A stretch of DNA of 13,966 nucleotides from positions 1 to 13,966 of the forward strand of contig JAQTQF010000018.1 in assembly GCA_028712345.1 (NCBI GenBank). Direction: 5' to 3'. A program made the position numbers and the translations under genes. Numbering within the stretch: the stretch's first letter is position 1; each line of letters starts with the position of its first letter. Below the pieces are notes generated by a model that was not told the origin of the DNA, did no database searches, and worked only from the letters and a program-made list of their open reading frames with translations. Source of the DNA: Phycisphaerae bacterium (lineage in GTDB: Bacteria > Planctomycetota > Phycisphaerae > Sedimentisphaerales > UBA12454). Positions 6,695 through 12,525 of this stretch are shown here, one piece after another.

Positions 6695-7717
6695 TTACTT
6701 TGTTACTCTAATGTAATAAACGATTTTTCTGCAGAACTGCTGATACTGCGGCTCTATCTGTTCAAAGCTTTCGCCTATATAAATGTCGAACAGTTTTTGA
6801 GCGATATAGCTGTTCCACTGAACCGTCAGCGGCGAACTTTTATTAGCGGCGATCGCGGCCTCGTTTTCGCCCAGCGGCCAGCTTCCACTTACCGCACCAA
6901 GCAGCATCCGCTGATAATTGCTAAGTCTTCTGCCATAGTTTTCTTCTCTAAGGAACCGGACAAGAGCATAAGATTGCGCGTAAAATGCCAATACAGCTTT
7001 ATCTGATTCCTGCCAAAGCACGACCTGGCCTGGGTTGAGCGAGATAAGCTGCTTGAGAGGAATCATATGATTGTTCGCAAGAGACAGCTTTAGCGATCCG
7101 AGTCTTTGATAATTTTTTGCCGGGGTGAAGATGAACCGGCCGTTTTTAAATTCCGACTGCTCGAATAATTGAGCAATACCCTCATCGAGCCAGCTCGGCA
7201 GTCTGTATTTGAAATTCCTGCTGCAGAACTGATGCCAGCCCTCGTGTCCGATTACGCTGAATGTTCTGGTTCTGCCTATATTATAAGCCACGCAGCTTTC
7301 GTTGAGAAAATATGCGCCCTTTTTAATTTTAAGATATATAGGCCATTGATCGCCGGTAAACTGTTTGGTGAATTCTTCCCATTGCGAGCGGTTTTTGAAT
7401 AAGTACAGCTTAAATTTGTCCGGCGTTTGTATCGGCTGGGGAAGCTGGCTTTGATATTCTTTCTGTGCCGCTTCGACGAATGCCGGTATTTGCCTTAGCA
7501 TCAGCGGTTCAAGCATTGTCGTGTATATGCGATAATGCAGCGTCTCGATTACCAGTCCGCTGCTGTATGGATTGTTCCATTTTTCAACGGTCTTTACGGC
7601 CGGCAATGGAGAGAGGTATTCTATCAAGCCTTCAACGGTCGACAGTTTTGCCGCTGAACAATTCTTTGTGCCGATAAGGATAAGCAGGGCGATAATTATC
7701 GCTAAAAATTTTTTCAT
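6695..7717 (-). CDS. Secreted HExxH metallopeptidase-like protein (DUF1570-like gluzincin)
   Basis: 340 residues with a signal peptide (MKKFLAIIIALLILIGTKNCSA, cleavage probably after SA near residue 22, or lipid attachment at C20). The centre carries VIGHEGWHQF, a full HExxH zinc motif with H158, E159 and H162. WLDEGIAQLFE follows with E179, 17 residues after the second His, as in gluzincins where a downstream Glu is the third zinc ligand. Planctomycete DUF1570 proteins show the same HExxH...W-L-x-EG arrangement, which is my basis for the family call. The substrate is unknown. It starts 6 nt after the AMMECR1 stop and is followed 13 nt later by maf, so it is co-transcribed. Family name is less certain than the zinc-peptidase fold. 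Confidence 0.8.
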   Translation of the reverse strand: MKKFLAIIIALLILIGTKNCSAAKLSTVEGLIEYLSPLPAVKTVEKWNNPYSSGLVIETLHYRIYTTMLEPLMLRQIPAFVEAAQKEYQSQLPQPIQTPDKFKLYLFKNRSQWEEFTKQFTGDQWPIYLKIKKGAYFLNESCVAYNIGRTRTFSVIGHEGWHQFCSRNFKYRLPSWLDEGIAQLFEQSEFKNGRFIFTPAKNYQRLGSLKLSLANNHMIPLKQLISLNPGQVVLWQESDKAVLAFYAQSYALVRFLREENYGRRLSNYQRMLLGAVSGSWPLGENEAAIAANKSSPLTVQWNSYIAQKLFDIYIGESFEQIEPQYQQFCRKIVYYIRVTK

Positions 7718-7723
7718 AATGTT

Positions 7724-8278
7724 TTACTTTTCTTCTTCCTCGATAATCTCAGCAGTGAATAAATACACTTCGGTATTTTTGTCTTTCCACGCATCCGGCT
7801 TCAGGCCCGCCTTGTGCGCGCAGCAGTATGACAGGAACTCCTCCTTGCTCCAGCCTGTTTCCGTCGCGACCTGCGGCAGAAAACATCCGCTTGTGTAACC
7901 TTTTTTAATGTAGATGCCGTCAATTCCAGGTCGAAGACTCAACGGGTCGAGTGTTTTTTTTAGAGGCGAGAGTACCGAAATTTCGATATCTATACTGGGA
8001 ACTTCCTTTGGTGTAATTGGTTCGTCGAAGAATCTCGAATCGCCCGTCGATGCCGCTACAGCCATTTGGCCGACAAGTTCGATGAGGGGCATATCTGAGA
8101 CAAACTGGCCGATGCAGCCTCTAAGCTCGCCTTTATTTTTCAAAGTTACAAAACATCCGCAATGTGCGTTAAGTTCCGCCTCATTGCTGTACGGTCTTTG
8201 AGGTCTTTGTCCCGCGACGGCAGCTTTAACTGTTTCGCGAGCGACTTTCAACAGAGTTTTTTTTTGCTCGTCAGTCAT
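7724..8278 (-). CDS. AMMECR1-domain protein (AmmeMemoRadiSam system protein A type)
   Basis: 184 residues covering a complete AMMECR1 domain: N-terminal helix, CGCFVTLKNKGELRGCIG (LRGCIG at 52-57 is the family signature), the DSRFFDEPITPKEVPSIDIEISVLSPL segment and GCFLPQVATETGWSKEEFL. The family is conserved from archaea to human. Many bacteria encode it beside a Memo-like protein and a radical-SAM protein (amrA/B/S). Here neither partner is in the window, and the gene lies instead between a YqaA-like membrane protein (4 nt gap) and a peptidase (6 nt gap). The biochemical role is not established, so I give no reaction. The C-terminus ends in an acidic EEEEK tail. Confidence 0.93.
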   Translation of the reverse strand: MTDEQKKTLLKVARETVKAAVAGQRPQRPYSNEAELNAHCGCFVTLKNKGELRGCIGQFVSDMPLIELVGQMAVAASTGDSRFFDEPITPKEVPSIDIEISVLSPLKKTLDPLSLRPGIDGIYIKKGYTSGCFLPQVATETGWSKEEFLSYCCAHKAGLKPDAWKDKNTEVYLFTAEIIEEEEK

Positions 8279-8282
8279 AATA

Positions 8283-8924
8283 TTAATGGAGCAGTTTTAT
8301 TGCCGCAAACCCGCCGACTAACAGGATTACAAAAGCCAGTGTCAGCAAATTGAAATATTTATCGATAAACGGCCTGATAGCCTCGCCTTTCCATCGGAAC
8401 AGTCCTGCGACGAGGAAAAATCTTGCGGACCGGCTTGTTGCCGAGGCGATAAGGAAACCCGGAAAGAATATTTTGGCTACTCCTGCCGAGATTGTACAGA
8501 CCTTATAAGGCAGGGGCGTAAAGCCGCAGGTAAATACAATCCAGAAATCATATTTGTCATAACCGTTTTGGAATTTTGCAAAATTTTCAGTTGTAAAACC
8601 TATTGAGCCGAGATGCGCAAAAACCCACTGGTTAATTACCTCCCATAATCCCAACCCTATTAGATAGCCCGCGATTCCGCCAAGAACCGAAGCGATGCTG
8701 CATACGGTTGCAAAACGCAGCCATTTTTTCGGCGCTCCCAGCGCAAGCGGTGCAAGCAGCACATCAGGCGGAACGGGAAAGAAACTTGACTCGGCAAAAC
8801 TGAGACAGAATAGGGCAACCATACTGTGTTTTGTATGAGCGAAATGCAGAACCCAGTCGTAGAGCCGTTTATGAATATGCCACCCAGGCACTTTAACGGC
8901 GGGGGAGATGGAAAATTTGTCCAT
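8283..8924 (-). CDS. YqaA/DedA-type VTT-domain inner-membrane protein
   Basis: A 213-residue polytopic membrane protein of the SNARE-associated/VTT superfamily, close to E. coli YqaA. Diagnostic stretches are FAESSFFPVPPDVLLAPLAL (43-62), a Gly-rich segment GGIAGYLIGLGLWE (82-95), FTPLPYKV (135-142) with the conserved T-P-x-P-Y/F re-entrant pattern, and SRSARFF (164-170). A final membrane helix lies at about 192-211. DedA-superfamily proteins are linked to lipid carrier or phospholipid translocation; that role here is by family only. The start ATG is preceded by AGAAGG about 10 nt upstream. It is first in the four-gene cluster. No strong promoter separates it from the tRNA-Lys gene 64 nt upstream, so readthrough from the tRNA promoter is possible. 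Confidence 0.9.
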   Translation of the reverse strand: MDKFSISPAVKVPGWHIHKRLYDWVLHFAHTKHSMVALFCLSFAESSFFPVPPDVLLAPLALGAPKKWLRFATVCSIASVLGGIAGYLIGLGLWEVINQWVFAHLGSIGFTTENFAKFQNGYDKYDFWIVFTCGFTPLPYKVCTISAGVAKIFFPGFLIASATSRSARFFLVAGLFRWKGEAIRPFIDKYFNLLTLAFVILLVGGFAAIKLLH

Positions 8925-8987
8925 TTAAATGAGCCTTCTAAAATTCAGAATATAACCTGCCTCTACTTTGCGGTCCGGCAAAAAAAA

Positions 8988-9060
8988 TGAGGGCGCAGGG
9001 ACTCGAACCCTGGACCAACGGCTTAAAAGGCCGTTGCTCTACCAACTGAGCTACGCCCCC
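8988..9060 (-). tRNA. tRNA-Lys (anticodon UUU)
   Basis: On the minus strand the cloverleaf is complete. Acceptor GGGGGCG pairs with CGCCCTC with one G-U. D stem is GCTC/GAGC. Anticodon stem ACGGC/GCCGT has loop C-T-TTT-A-A. T arm is CAGGG-TTCGAGT-CCCTG. The discriminator is A at 8988. CCA is not encoded; the gene is followed at once by eight Ts, which may aid termination. A TATAAT box lies at 9114-9119. Confidence 0.97.
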
Positions 9061-9113
9061 AACTCATTTTCCGGCAGCGGCTTACACCAATTTAGCCGTC
9101 GTGCAAAACGCTG

Positions 9114-9141
9114 ATTATACCAAAGTTCGGGATACTTTACA
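9114..9141 (-). promoter_or_regulatory. Promoter of tRNA-Lys
   Basis: A perfect minus-strand TATAAT (9114-9119) with a poor -35 TGTAAA (9136-9141) at 16 nt. The leader to the mature tRNA would be about 45 nt. It is divergent from the recJ promoter; the two -10 boxes are about 125 bp apart, and nothing else is evident between them. Confidence 0.6.
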
Positions 9142-9220
9142 GCTTTTTTTAAAGATTGCAAGAAGTTTAAGCGGTTCAAGTATGAATTCCTTATAGCTGC
9201 TTTGACGCAACTTACTTAAT

Positions 9221-9248
9221 TTGACAATTTTTCAGCTTTTGCTATAAT
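9221..9248 (+). promoter_or_regulatory. Consensus sigma70 promoter of recJ
   Basis: TTGACA (9221-9226) and TATAAT (9243-9248) match both consensus hexamers exactly with a 16-nt spacer. The predicted start is near 9255, leaving a leader of about 45 nt before the recJ ATG. Matches this exact are uncommon, so strong constitutive expression is expected. Confidence 0.85.
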
Positions 9249-9299
9249 GCTTCCAGACAAATCAGGAATGCTTACTTTAATTATATTTAAGGCTTACCA

Positions 9300-11048
9300 A
9301 TGCGTTTATCAGCAAGGATGCAGAAAAAACAATGGCATATTTTACCTGCCGATTCTCTATCCGCCTCTTTAGCCGCCGAATTGAAAATATCCCCTCTGAT
9401 GGCACAGTTGCTTATAAACAGGGGGGTTAAAAATTGCGACCAGGCCAAAAGTTTTTTATATCCCAAACTCAATGAGCTTATCGAGCCGGAGTTAATGCCC
9501 GGCATAACCCCTGCCGTTGACCGCATCGAAAAAGCGGTAAAAAATAAGGAAAAGATAACTATTTACGGCGATTACGATGTTGACGGCATAACTTCCGTAT
9601 CAATCCTGCTGGGCCTTTTCAAACTTCTCGATGCCGAAGTCGATTTTTACATCCCGCACAGAGTCGACGAAGGCTACGGTCTGAATGTCGAAGCCGTCGA
9701 ACAAATCGTTCAGGCCGGTGCCAAACTTATTATTACCGTTGATTGCGGCATAACAGCTTTCGAGTCCGCACAGGCCATCGAAGACAAAGGTCTGGATTTG
9801 ATAATTACCGACCATCATCGCCCGTCCAATGACGGTAAATTGCCGGTTGCTTCTGCGATTGTCCATCCCAACCTCGACGAAAAATATCCCGCCCAGTCAA
9901 ATGCAGGCGCTACGGTTGCGTTCAAACTTGCCTGGGCCGTTGTCAATCGCTTCAAAGGAGCTGACGCAACACCGCAGCACCTTCGCCAGTTTTTAATAAA
10001 TGCCACGATTTTTGCCGCAATGGGCACAATTGCCGATGTTATTGAAATGAAGGGCGAAAACAGAATCATCAGCAGTTTCGGCCTCCGTGCCTTTTGCGAT
10101 TGCGACCTGCCCGGCACAAAAGCGCTGATTGACGCGGCAAAGCTGACCGCCCAGACAATCGACAGTTACCATATAGGCTATTGCCTCGCTCCGATGCTCA
10201 ACGCCGCCGGCAGAATGGGACACGCAAGGCTTGCCGTTGAATTGCTGACCAGCGATAATTCCATCCGCGCAATCAGGATTGCCGAGTATCTCAAGCAGCA
10301 GAACAGGGAACGCCAGCAGCTCGAAAAAAAAATATTCAAACACGCTTCCTCGATGATAAGTTCCGCCGGCCTTGACCATCCCGACAGAAAAACAATCGTG
10401 CTCGCAAGCGATGAATGGCACACCGGCGTAATCGGTATCGTTGCTTCAAGAGTTGTGGATAAATATTACAGACCGGCAATTTTGTTAAATATTACAAACG
10501 GTAAAGCACAGGGTTCTGCCCGTTCAATAGAAGGCTTTGATATTCTTGAGGCAATTACCGCCTGCGGCAGCGATTTAAACTCTTTCGGCGGACATGCTAT
10601 GGCTGCCGGACTTACTATCGATGTTGACAAGATTGAGCAGTTTACAAAACGGCTTGAAGATTATGCTGCCGATAACTGGAACGACGAGGCTTTTGTCAGC
10701 CGGCTCGAAATTGACGCTGTCTGTCAAATGAAGGAGTTTACCGTGCCGTTTGTCAAATCCCTTGCAATGCTCGGTCCGTTCGGCAGGGGCAATCCTTCAC
10801 CGATTTTTGTGGTAAGGGGTGTCAGGCTTGTCGCGGCGCCGAAAAAAGTCGGCGTTACCGGCGACCATCTGCAATTGACCCTCTGCGATAATACCGGAAG
10901 CGCAAGATGCATCGGTTTTAATATGGCCCCTCTCGAAAAGAAACTTTTAGAGAACGAATTTTTCAGTATCGCATTCGAAGCTCAGGTGGATAGCTTCTAC
11001 GGCGGGCCTTCTGTTCAGTTTGTCCTGACTGATATTCAATTCGAATAA
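9300..11048 (+). CDS. recJ: Single-stranded-DNA-specific 5'-3' exonuclease RecJ
   Basis: RecJ degrades single-stranded DNA 5' to 3' in RecF-pathway recombination and in base-excision and mismatch repair, using two metal ions. The 582 residues are a full-length protein. DHH domain motifs are YGDYDVDG at 89-96 (D91, D93 and D95), VDCG at 147-150 (D147), the name-giving DHH at 171-173, and GTIADV at 242-247 (D245). NAAGRMGHA (301-309) precedes the linker. The DHHA1 domain has HTGVIGIVASR (374-384), GSARS (405-409) and GGHAMAAG (430-437). The C-terminal part from about 465 is the OB fold. Start ATG at 9300 is preceded by AAGG; an in-frame ATG at residue 7 is possible. No clear terminator follows, so the small gene at 11212 could receive some readthrough. 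Confidence 0.97.
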   Translation: MRLSARMQKKQWHILPADSLSASLAAELKISPLMAQLLINRGVKNCDQAKSFLYPKLNELIEPELMPGITPAVDRIEKAVKNKEKITIYGDYDVDGITSVSILLGLFKLLDAEVDFYIPHRVDEGYGLNVEAVEQIVQAGAKLIITVDCGITAFESAQAIEDKGLDLIITDHHRPSNDGKLPVASAIVHPNLDEKYPAQSNAGATVAFKLAWAVVNRFKGADATPQHLRQFLINATIFAAMGTIADVIEMKGENRIISSFGLRAFCDCDLPGTKALIDAAKLTAQTIDSYHIGYCLAPMLNAAGRMGHARLAVELLTSDNSIRAIRIAEYLKQQNRERQQLEKKIFKHASSMISSAGLDHPDRKTIVLASDEWHTGVIGIVASRVVDKYYRPAILLNITNGKAQGSARSIEGFDILEAITACGSDLNSFGGHAMAAGLTIDVDKIEQFTKRLEDYAADNWNDEAFVSRLEIDAVCQMKEFTVPFVKSLAMLGPFGRGNPSPIFVVRGVRLVAAPKKVGVTGDHLQLTLCDNTGSARCIGFNMAPLEKKLLENEFFSIAFEAQVDSFYGGPSVQFVLTDIQFE

Positions 11049-11114
11049 GTTAAAAGCCCTCAAATAAACAGTTTTTCAGCCGTATTTTAATCCTCTATTT
11101 TATTGAATCAGCAT

Positions 11115-11143
11115 TTGCTTCCGCCTGTATCAGTTTGTATATA
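11115..11143 (+). promoter_or_regulatory. Possible promoter of the small membrane protein gene
   Basis: TTGCTT (11115-11120) and TATATA (11138-11143) are spaced by 17 nt. Each hexamer matches the consensus only partly. The predicted leader is about 60 nt and ends in GGGGGG just before the ATG at 11212. Confidence 0.35.
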
Positions 11144-11211
11144 TTCAATGCAGGAATTAGAAAGAGGCTTTGGGGCCGATAATATTTTGTCTTTTTTTTG
11201 GGGGGCATTTT

Positions 11212-11526
11212 ATGGGCTGGAGAAGCAAACTCATATTTTTAATGATTGTTTATTTTGCCGGTTTTGCAACTGCCGTTTACTACCTTGCTCCGGGCAGCAG
11301 ACCAGAGGGTGGTTATCCGTACGGCCCGGATGGGCAATCGAGTGATACGGGTATATTTGCCAACCTCTATGATAAGGCATCGGCCAAGGCCTGTGCCGGT
11401 CTTTCCGGTATGAATTCCGAGGAGTTCAAAGAAAAATTCAGGCTGGGTATGCAGAAACTGATGGAAATGGCCCAGAGCAGTAGAACAAATGCCAGCCGAA
11501 ATACCGCTATAGGGGGCGAGGATTGA
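11212..11526 (+). CDS. Small single-TM protein of unknown function (104 aa)
   Basis: I do not recognise this family. The frame can start at a TTG at 11170, but I choose the ATG at 11212 because it puts a typical signal anchor at the N-terminus: MGWRSKLIFLMIVYFAGFATAVYYL, with basic R4/K6 before one hydrophobic helix (about 7-25). A G-run at 11200-11205 serves as an unusual ribosome-binding site. After the helix comes a Pro/Gly-rich linker (APGSRPEGGYPYGPDG), then a helical region rich in Lys, Met and Glu (ASAKACAGLSGMNSEEFKEKFRLGMQKLMEMAQ). The soluble part would face the periplasm. It stands alone after recJ and has its own strong terminator at 11618-11650. Confidence 0.7.
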   Translation: MGWRSKLIFLMIVYFAGFATAVYYLAPGSRPEGGYPYGPDGQSSDTGIFANLYDKASAKACAGLSGMNSEEFKEKFRLGMQKLMEMAQSSRTNASRNTAIGGED

Positions 11527-11556
11527 ATGGGACAATAACAAATACTGAAACTGCAA

Positions 11557-11605
11557 TGCCGCACCGCACATTTTATTAATTTGGAGCTAAACTGTTGGTG
11601 CGGCA
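11557..11605 (+). other. Long-loop inverted repeat in the 3' UTR of the small gene
   Basis: TGCCGCACC (11557-11565) and GGTGCGGCA (11597-11605) are perfect 9-bp complements around a 31-nt AT-rich loop. It lies between the stop codon and the intrinsic terminator. It has no T-tract of its own, so it may protect the mRNA 3' end or be a binding site; this is inference. Confidence 0.5.
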
Positions 11606-11617
11606 AACATAATTTTT

Positions 11618-11650
11618 GGCCGGAAAGTGCGTTGCTTTTCGGCCTTTTTT
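11618..11650 (+). terminator. Intrinsic terminator of the small membrane protein gene
   Basis: GGCCGGAAAG (11618-11627), loop TGCGTTG and CTTTTCGGCC (11635-11644) form a 10-bp stem with one G-U pair. Six Ts follow. This closes the recJ-side transcription before the non-coding RNA unit. Confidence 0.85.
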
Positions 11651-11716
11651 GATAGGAATTTCTCGAAAACAGCATTTTTTTGTTCCACTTTTGAGTATAT
11701 TGGTGGCAGAAAAGAA

Positions 11717-11746
11717 TTGACATTGCCGAAAATAAGGTGGTAGAAT
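11717..11746 (+). promoter_or_regulatory. Promoter of the candidate non-coding RNA
   Basis: TTGACA (11717-11722) is exact. TAGAAT (11741-11746) differs by one base from the consensus and is 18 nt away. Transcription would start near 11753. No convincing ribosome-binding site plus coding frame follows. Confidence 0.7.
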
Positions 11747-11752
11747 GGGTGG

Positions 11753-11992
11753 GTACAAAAAGTATTGAGAGACTGTAGGGCTGGCAAAAGGAAGCTAAAG
11801 CGAATGCCTTTGCAAGTTGGCAGATGAGCATGAGCGGTACTTTGTGCCTGAGGGATTGTTGAGCCTGCCTGGCAGAACCGGCAAGAGCCGGGGCTGTGCT
11901 TGTGTGCTTAGTAATTCGTGGGCAGGGAGTATCTATTAAGAAAGCACCGTTGTACGAATTAAGGGCTGCATTTTGCTGTGCAGCCTTTTTTT
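11753..11992 (+). ncRNA. Candidate structured non-coding RNA, about 240 nt, family not recognised
   Basis: The unit has its own promoter (11717-11746) and intrinsic terminator (11961-11992), and no convincing reading frame lies between them. The 5' end GTACAA (11753-11758) can pair with TTGTAC (11950-11955) directly before the terminator, closing the molecule. Inside are GCAAAAGG/CCTTTGC (11784-11791 with 11807-11813, one bulged A), GGTAC-TTT-GTGCC (with one G-U), a perfect CCGGC-AAGA-GCCGG hairpin (11878-11891), CCTGCC/GGCAGG (11864-11869 with 11921-11926) and CTTAGTA/TATTAAG (11907-11913 with 11934-11940, one G-U). Some of these may be alternatives. End-to-end pairing plus terminator resembles 6S RNA layout, but I see no conserved 6S sequence. 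It lacks tmRNA, RNase P, SRP and common riboswitch signatures. Confidence 0.6.
11961..11992 (+). terminator. Intrinsic terminator of the candidate non-coding RNA
   Basis: GGCTGCA (11964-11970), an 8-nt loop and TGCAGCC (11979-11985) form a perfect 7-bp stem. Seven Ts follow (11986-11992), which can also pair with AAG upstream of the stem. Confidence 0.9.
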
Positions 11993-12068
11993 ATAAATAT
12001 ATTAAGATGTTTATGTGTCCAAATCCCCTTTTTTCGCCTGTTGTTGAGATTAACTTTGAAAAATTTAT

Positions 12069-12097
12069 TTGCCATATTCCCTATTTTATGATAAAAT
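12069..12097 (+). promoter_or_regulatory. Promoter-like site in the gene-free region
   Basis: TTGCCA (12069-12074) and TAAAAT (12092-12097) each differ by one base from consensus and are spaced by 17 nt. AT-rich surroundings raise the chance of coincidence. The hairpin with T-run at 12300-12340 would close a transcript of about 235 nt. Confidence 0.45.
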
Positions 12098-12299
12098 ATG
12101 GTTTGTTATAGGACATTGGCATCAGAACTTGTAAAAGTTCATTGTATCCTCAAAATTAGGCAGTTTAGGGAAGTAATTTTATGGAGAGTAAATGGATTTT
12201 AGCCTGTAGGGGGAGGGGAATGGCCTTTTGTCTGTTTGTATGTCATTTCAAAAAGCGAATTTTTTGCTGTCAACATTACAATAATATGCTTATTTCCGC

Positions 12300-12340
12300 A
12301 GCGGCTCGGTCTTGGCGGGAGCAAACCGCTTAATTTTTTT
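12300..12340 (+). terminator. Possible terminator or attenuator upstream of the phosphoesterase gene
   Basis: AGCGG (12300-12304) plus CTC (12305-12307) can pair with GAG (12319-12321) plus CCGCT (12326-12330), leaving a 4-nt bulge. TAATTTTTTT follows, with seven Ts at 12334-12340. The stem is interrupted, so it is weaker than the other terminators here. Confidence 0.45.
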
Positions 12341-12393
12341 AAAAAAAGACCCCCGTCGATTTTTATATATCGTAAATTTTAGGTAAACATCTT

Positions 12394-12421
12394 TTGATAA
12401 TTCAAACTTAGACCTTAAATT
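12394..12421 (+). promoter_or_regulatory. Weak candidate promoter of the phosphoesterase gene
   Basis: TTGATA (12394-12399) and TAAATT (12416-12421) are spaced by 16 nt. Transcription would begin near 12428, giving a leader of about 100 nt. The -10 matches only 4 of 6 and the region is AT-rich. Confidence 0.35.
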
Positions 12422-12476
12422 GTAAATCTTAGTTATTTGGCAAAACCGAAAGGAGGCAGATGGGGGAGGTAGTGTC

Positions 12477-12506
12477 GTTAATAGTGTATTGAGTGCGTAT
12501 ATTAAC
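12477..12506. promoter_or_regulatory. Inverted repeat just upstream of the phosphoesterase ribosome site
   Basis: GTTAATA (12477-12483) and TATTAAC (12500-12506) are perfect 7-bp complements with a 16-nt spacer. They end 8 nt before AGGAG (12515-12519). This could be an operator or a leader hairpin; the sequence alone does not decide. Confidence 0.45.
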
Positions 12507-12525
12507 AAAATTACAGGAGCATATT

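Larger units (their letters stand above)
11993..12525 (+). other. Gene-free region upstream of the phosphoesterase gene
   Basis: No coding frame here has a plausible ribosome site and composition. What can be seen: a promoter-like pair at 12069-12097; a perfect hairpin GAACTT-GTAA-AAGTTC (12125-12140); a hairpin plus T-run at 12300-12340; a weak promoter-like pair at 12394-12421; two purine-rich Shine-Dalgarno-like tracts at 12451-12456 and 12462-12469, with a 10-codon reading frame (12460-12492) beside them; and an inverted repeat at 12477-12506. The final ribosome site AGGAG is at 12515-12519. Confidence 0.6.

Noticed and set aside
9993..10421. 142-codon minus-strand open frame inside recJ
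   Set aside because: It is antisense to conserved RecJ motifs including the DHHA1 linker; no promoter or ribosome site.
10453..10462. DnaA-box-like TGTGGATAA
   Set aside because: It is a single copy within the recJ coding sequence, with no cluster and no AT-rich unwinding region.
11784..11823. SRP RNA-like string (GGAAGC...GGCAGATGA)
   Set aside because: The short words resemble 4.5S RNA, but the conserved GGTCAGG and the symmetric-loop arrangement are missing.
11367..11831. 154-codon minus-strand open frame across the small gene end and the ncRNA promoter
   Set aside because: It crosses a real terminator and a promoter, has low-complexity composition and no ribosome site.
12438..12475. 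Possible c-di-GMP-I riboswitch (GGCAAAACCGAAAGG)
   Set aside because: The stretch recalls the GCAAACC-GNRA-GG part of the motif, but the essential GACGCAAAGCC strand and the following receptor are absent.
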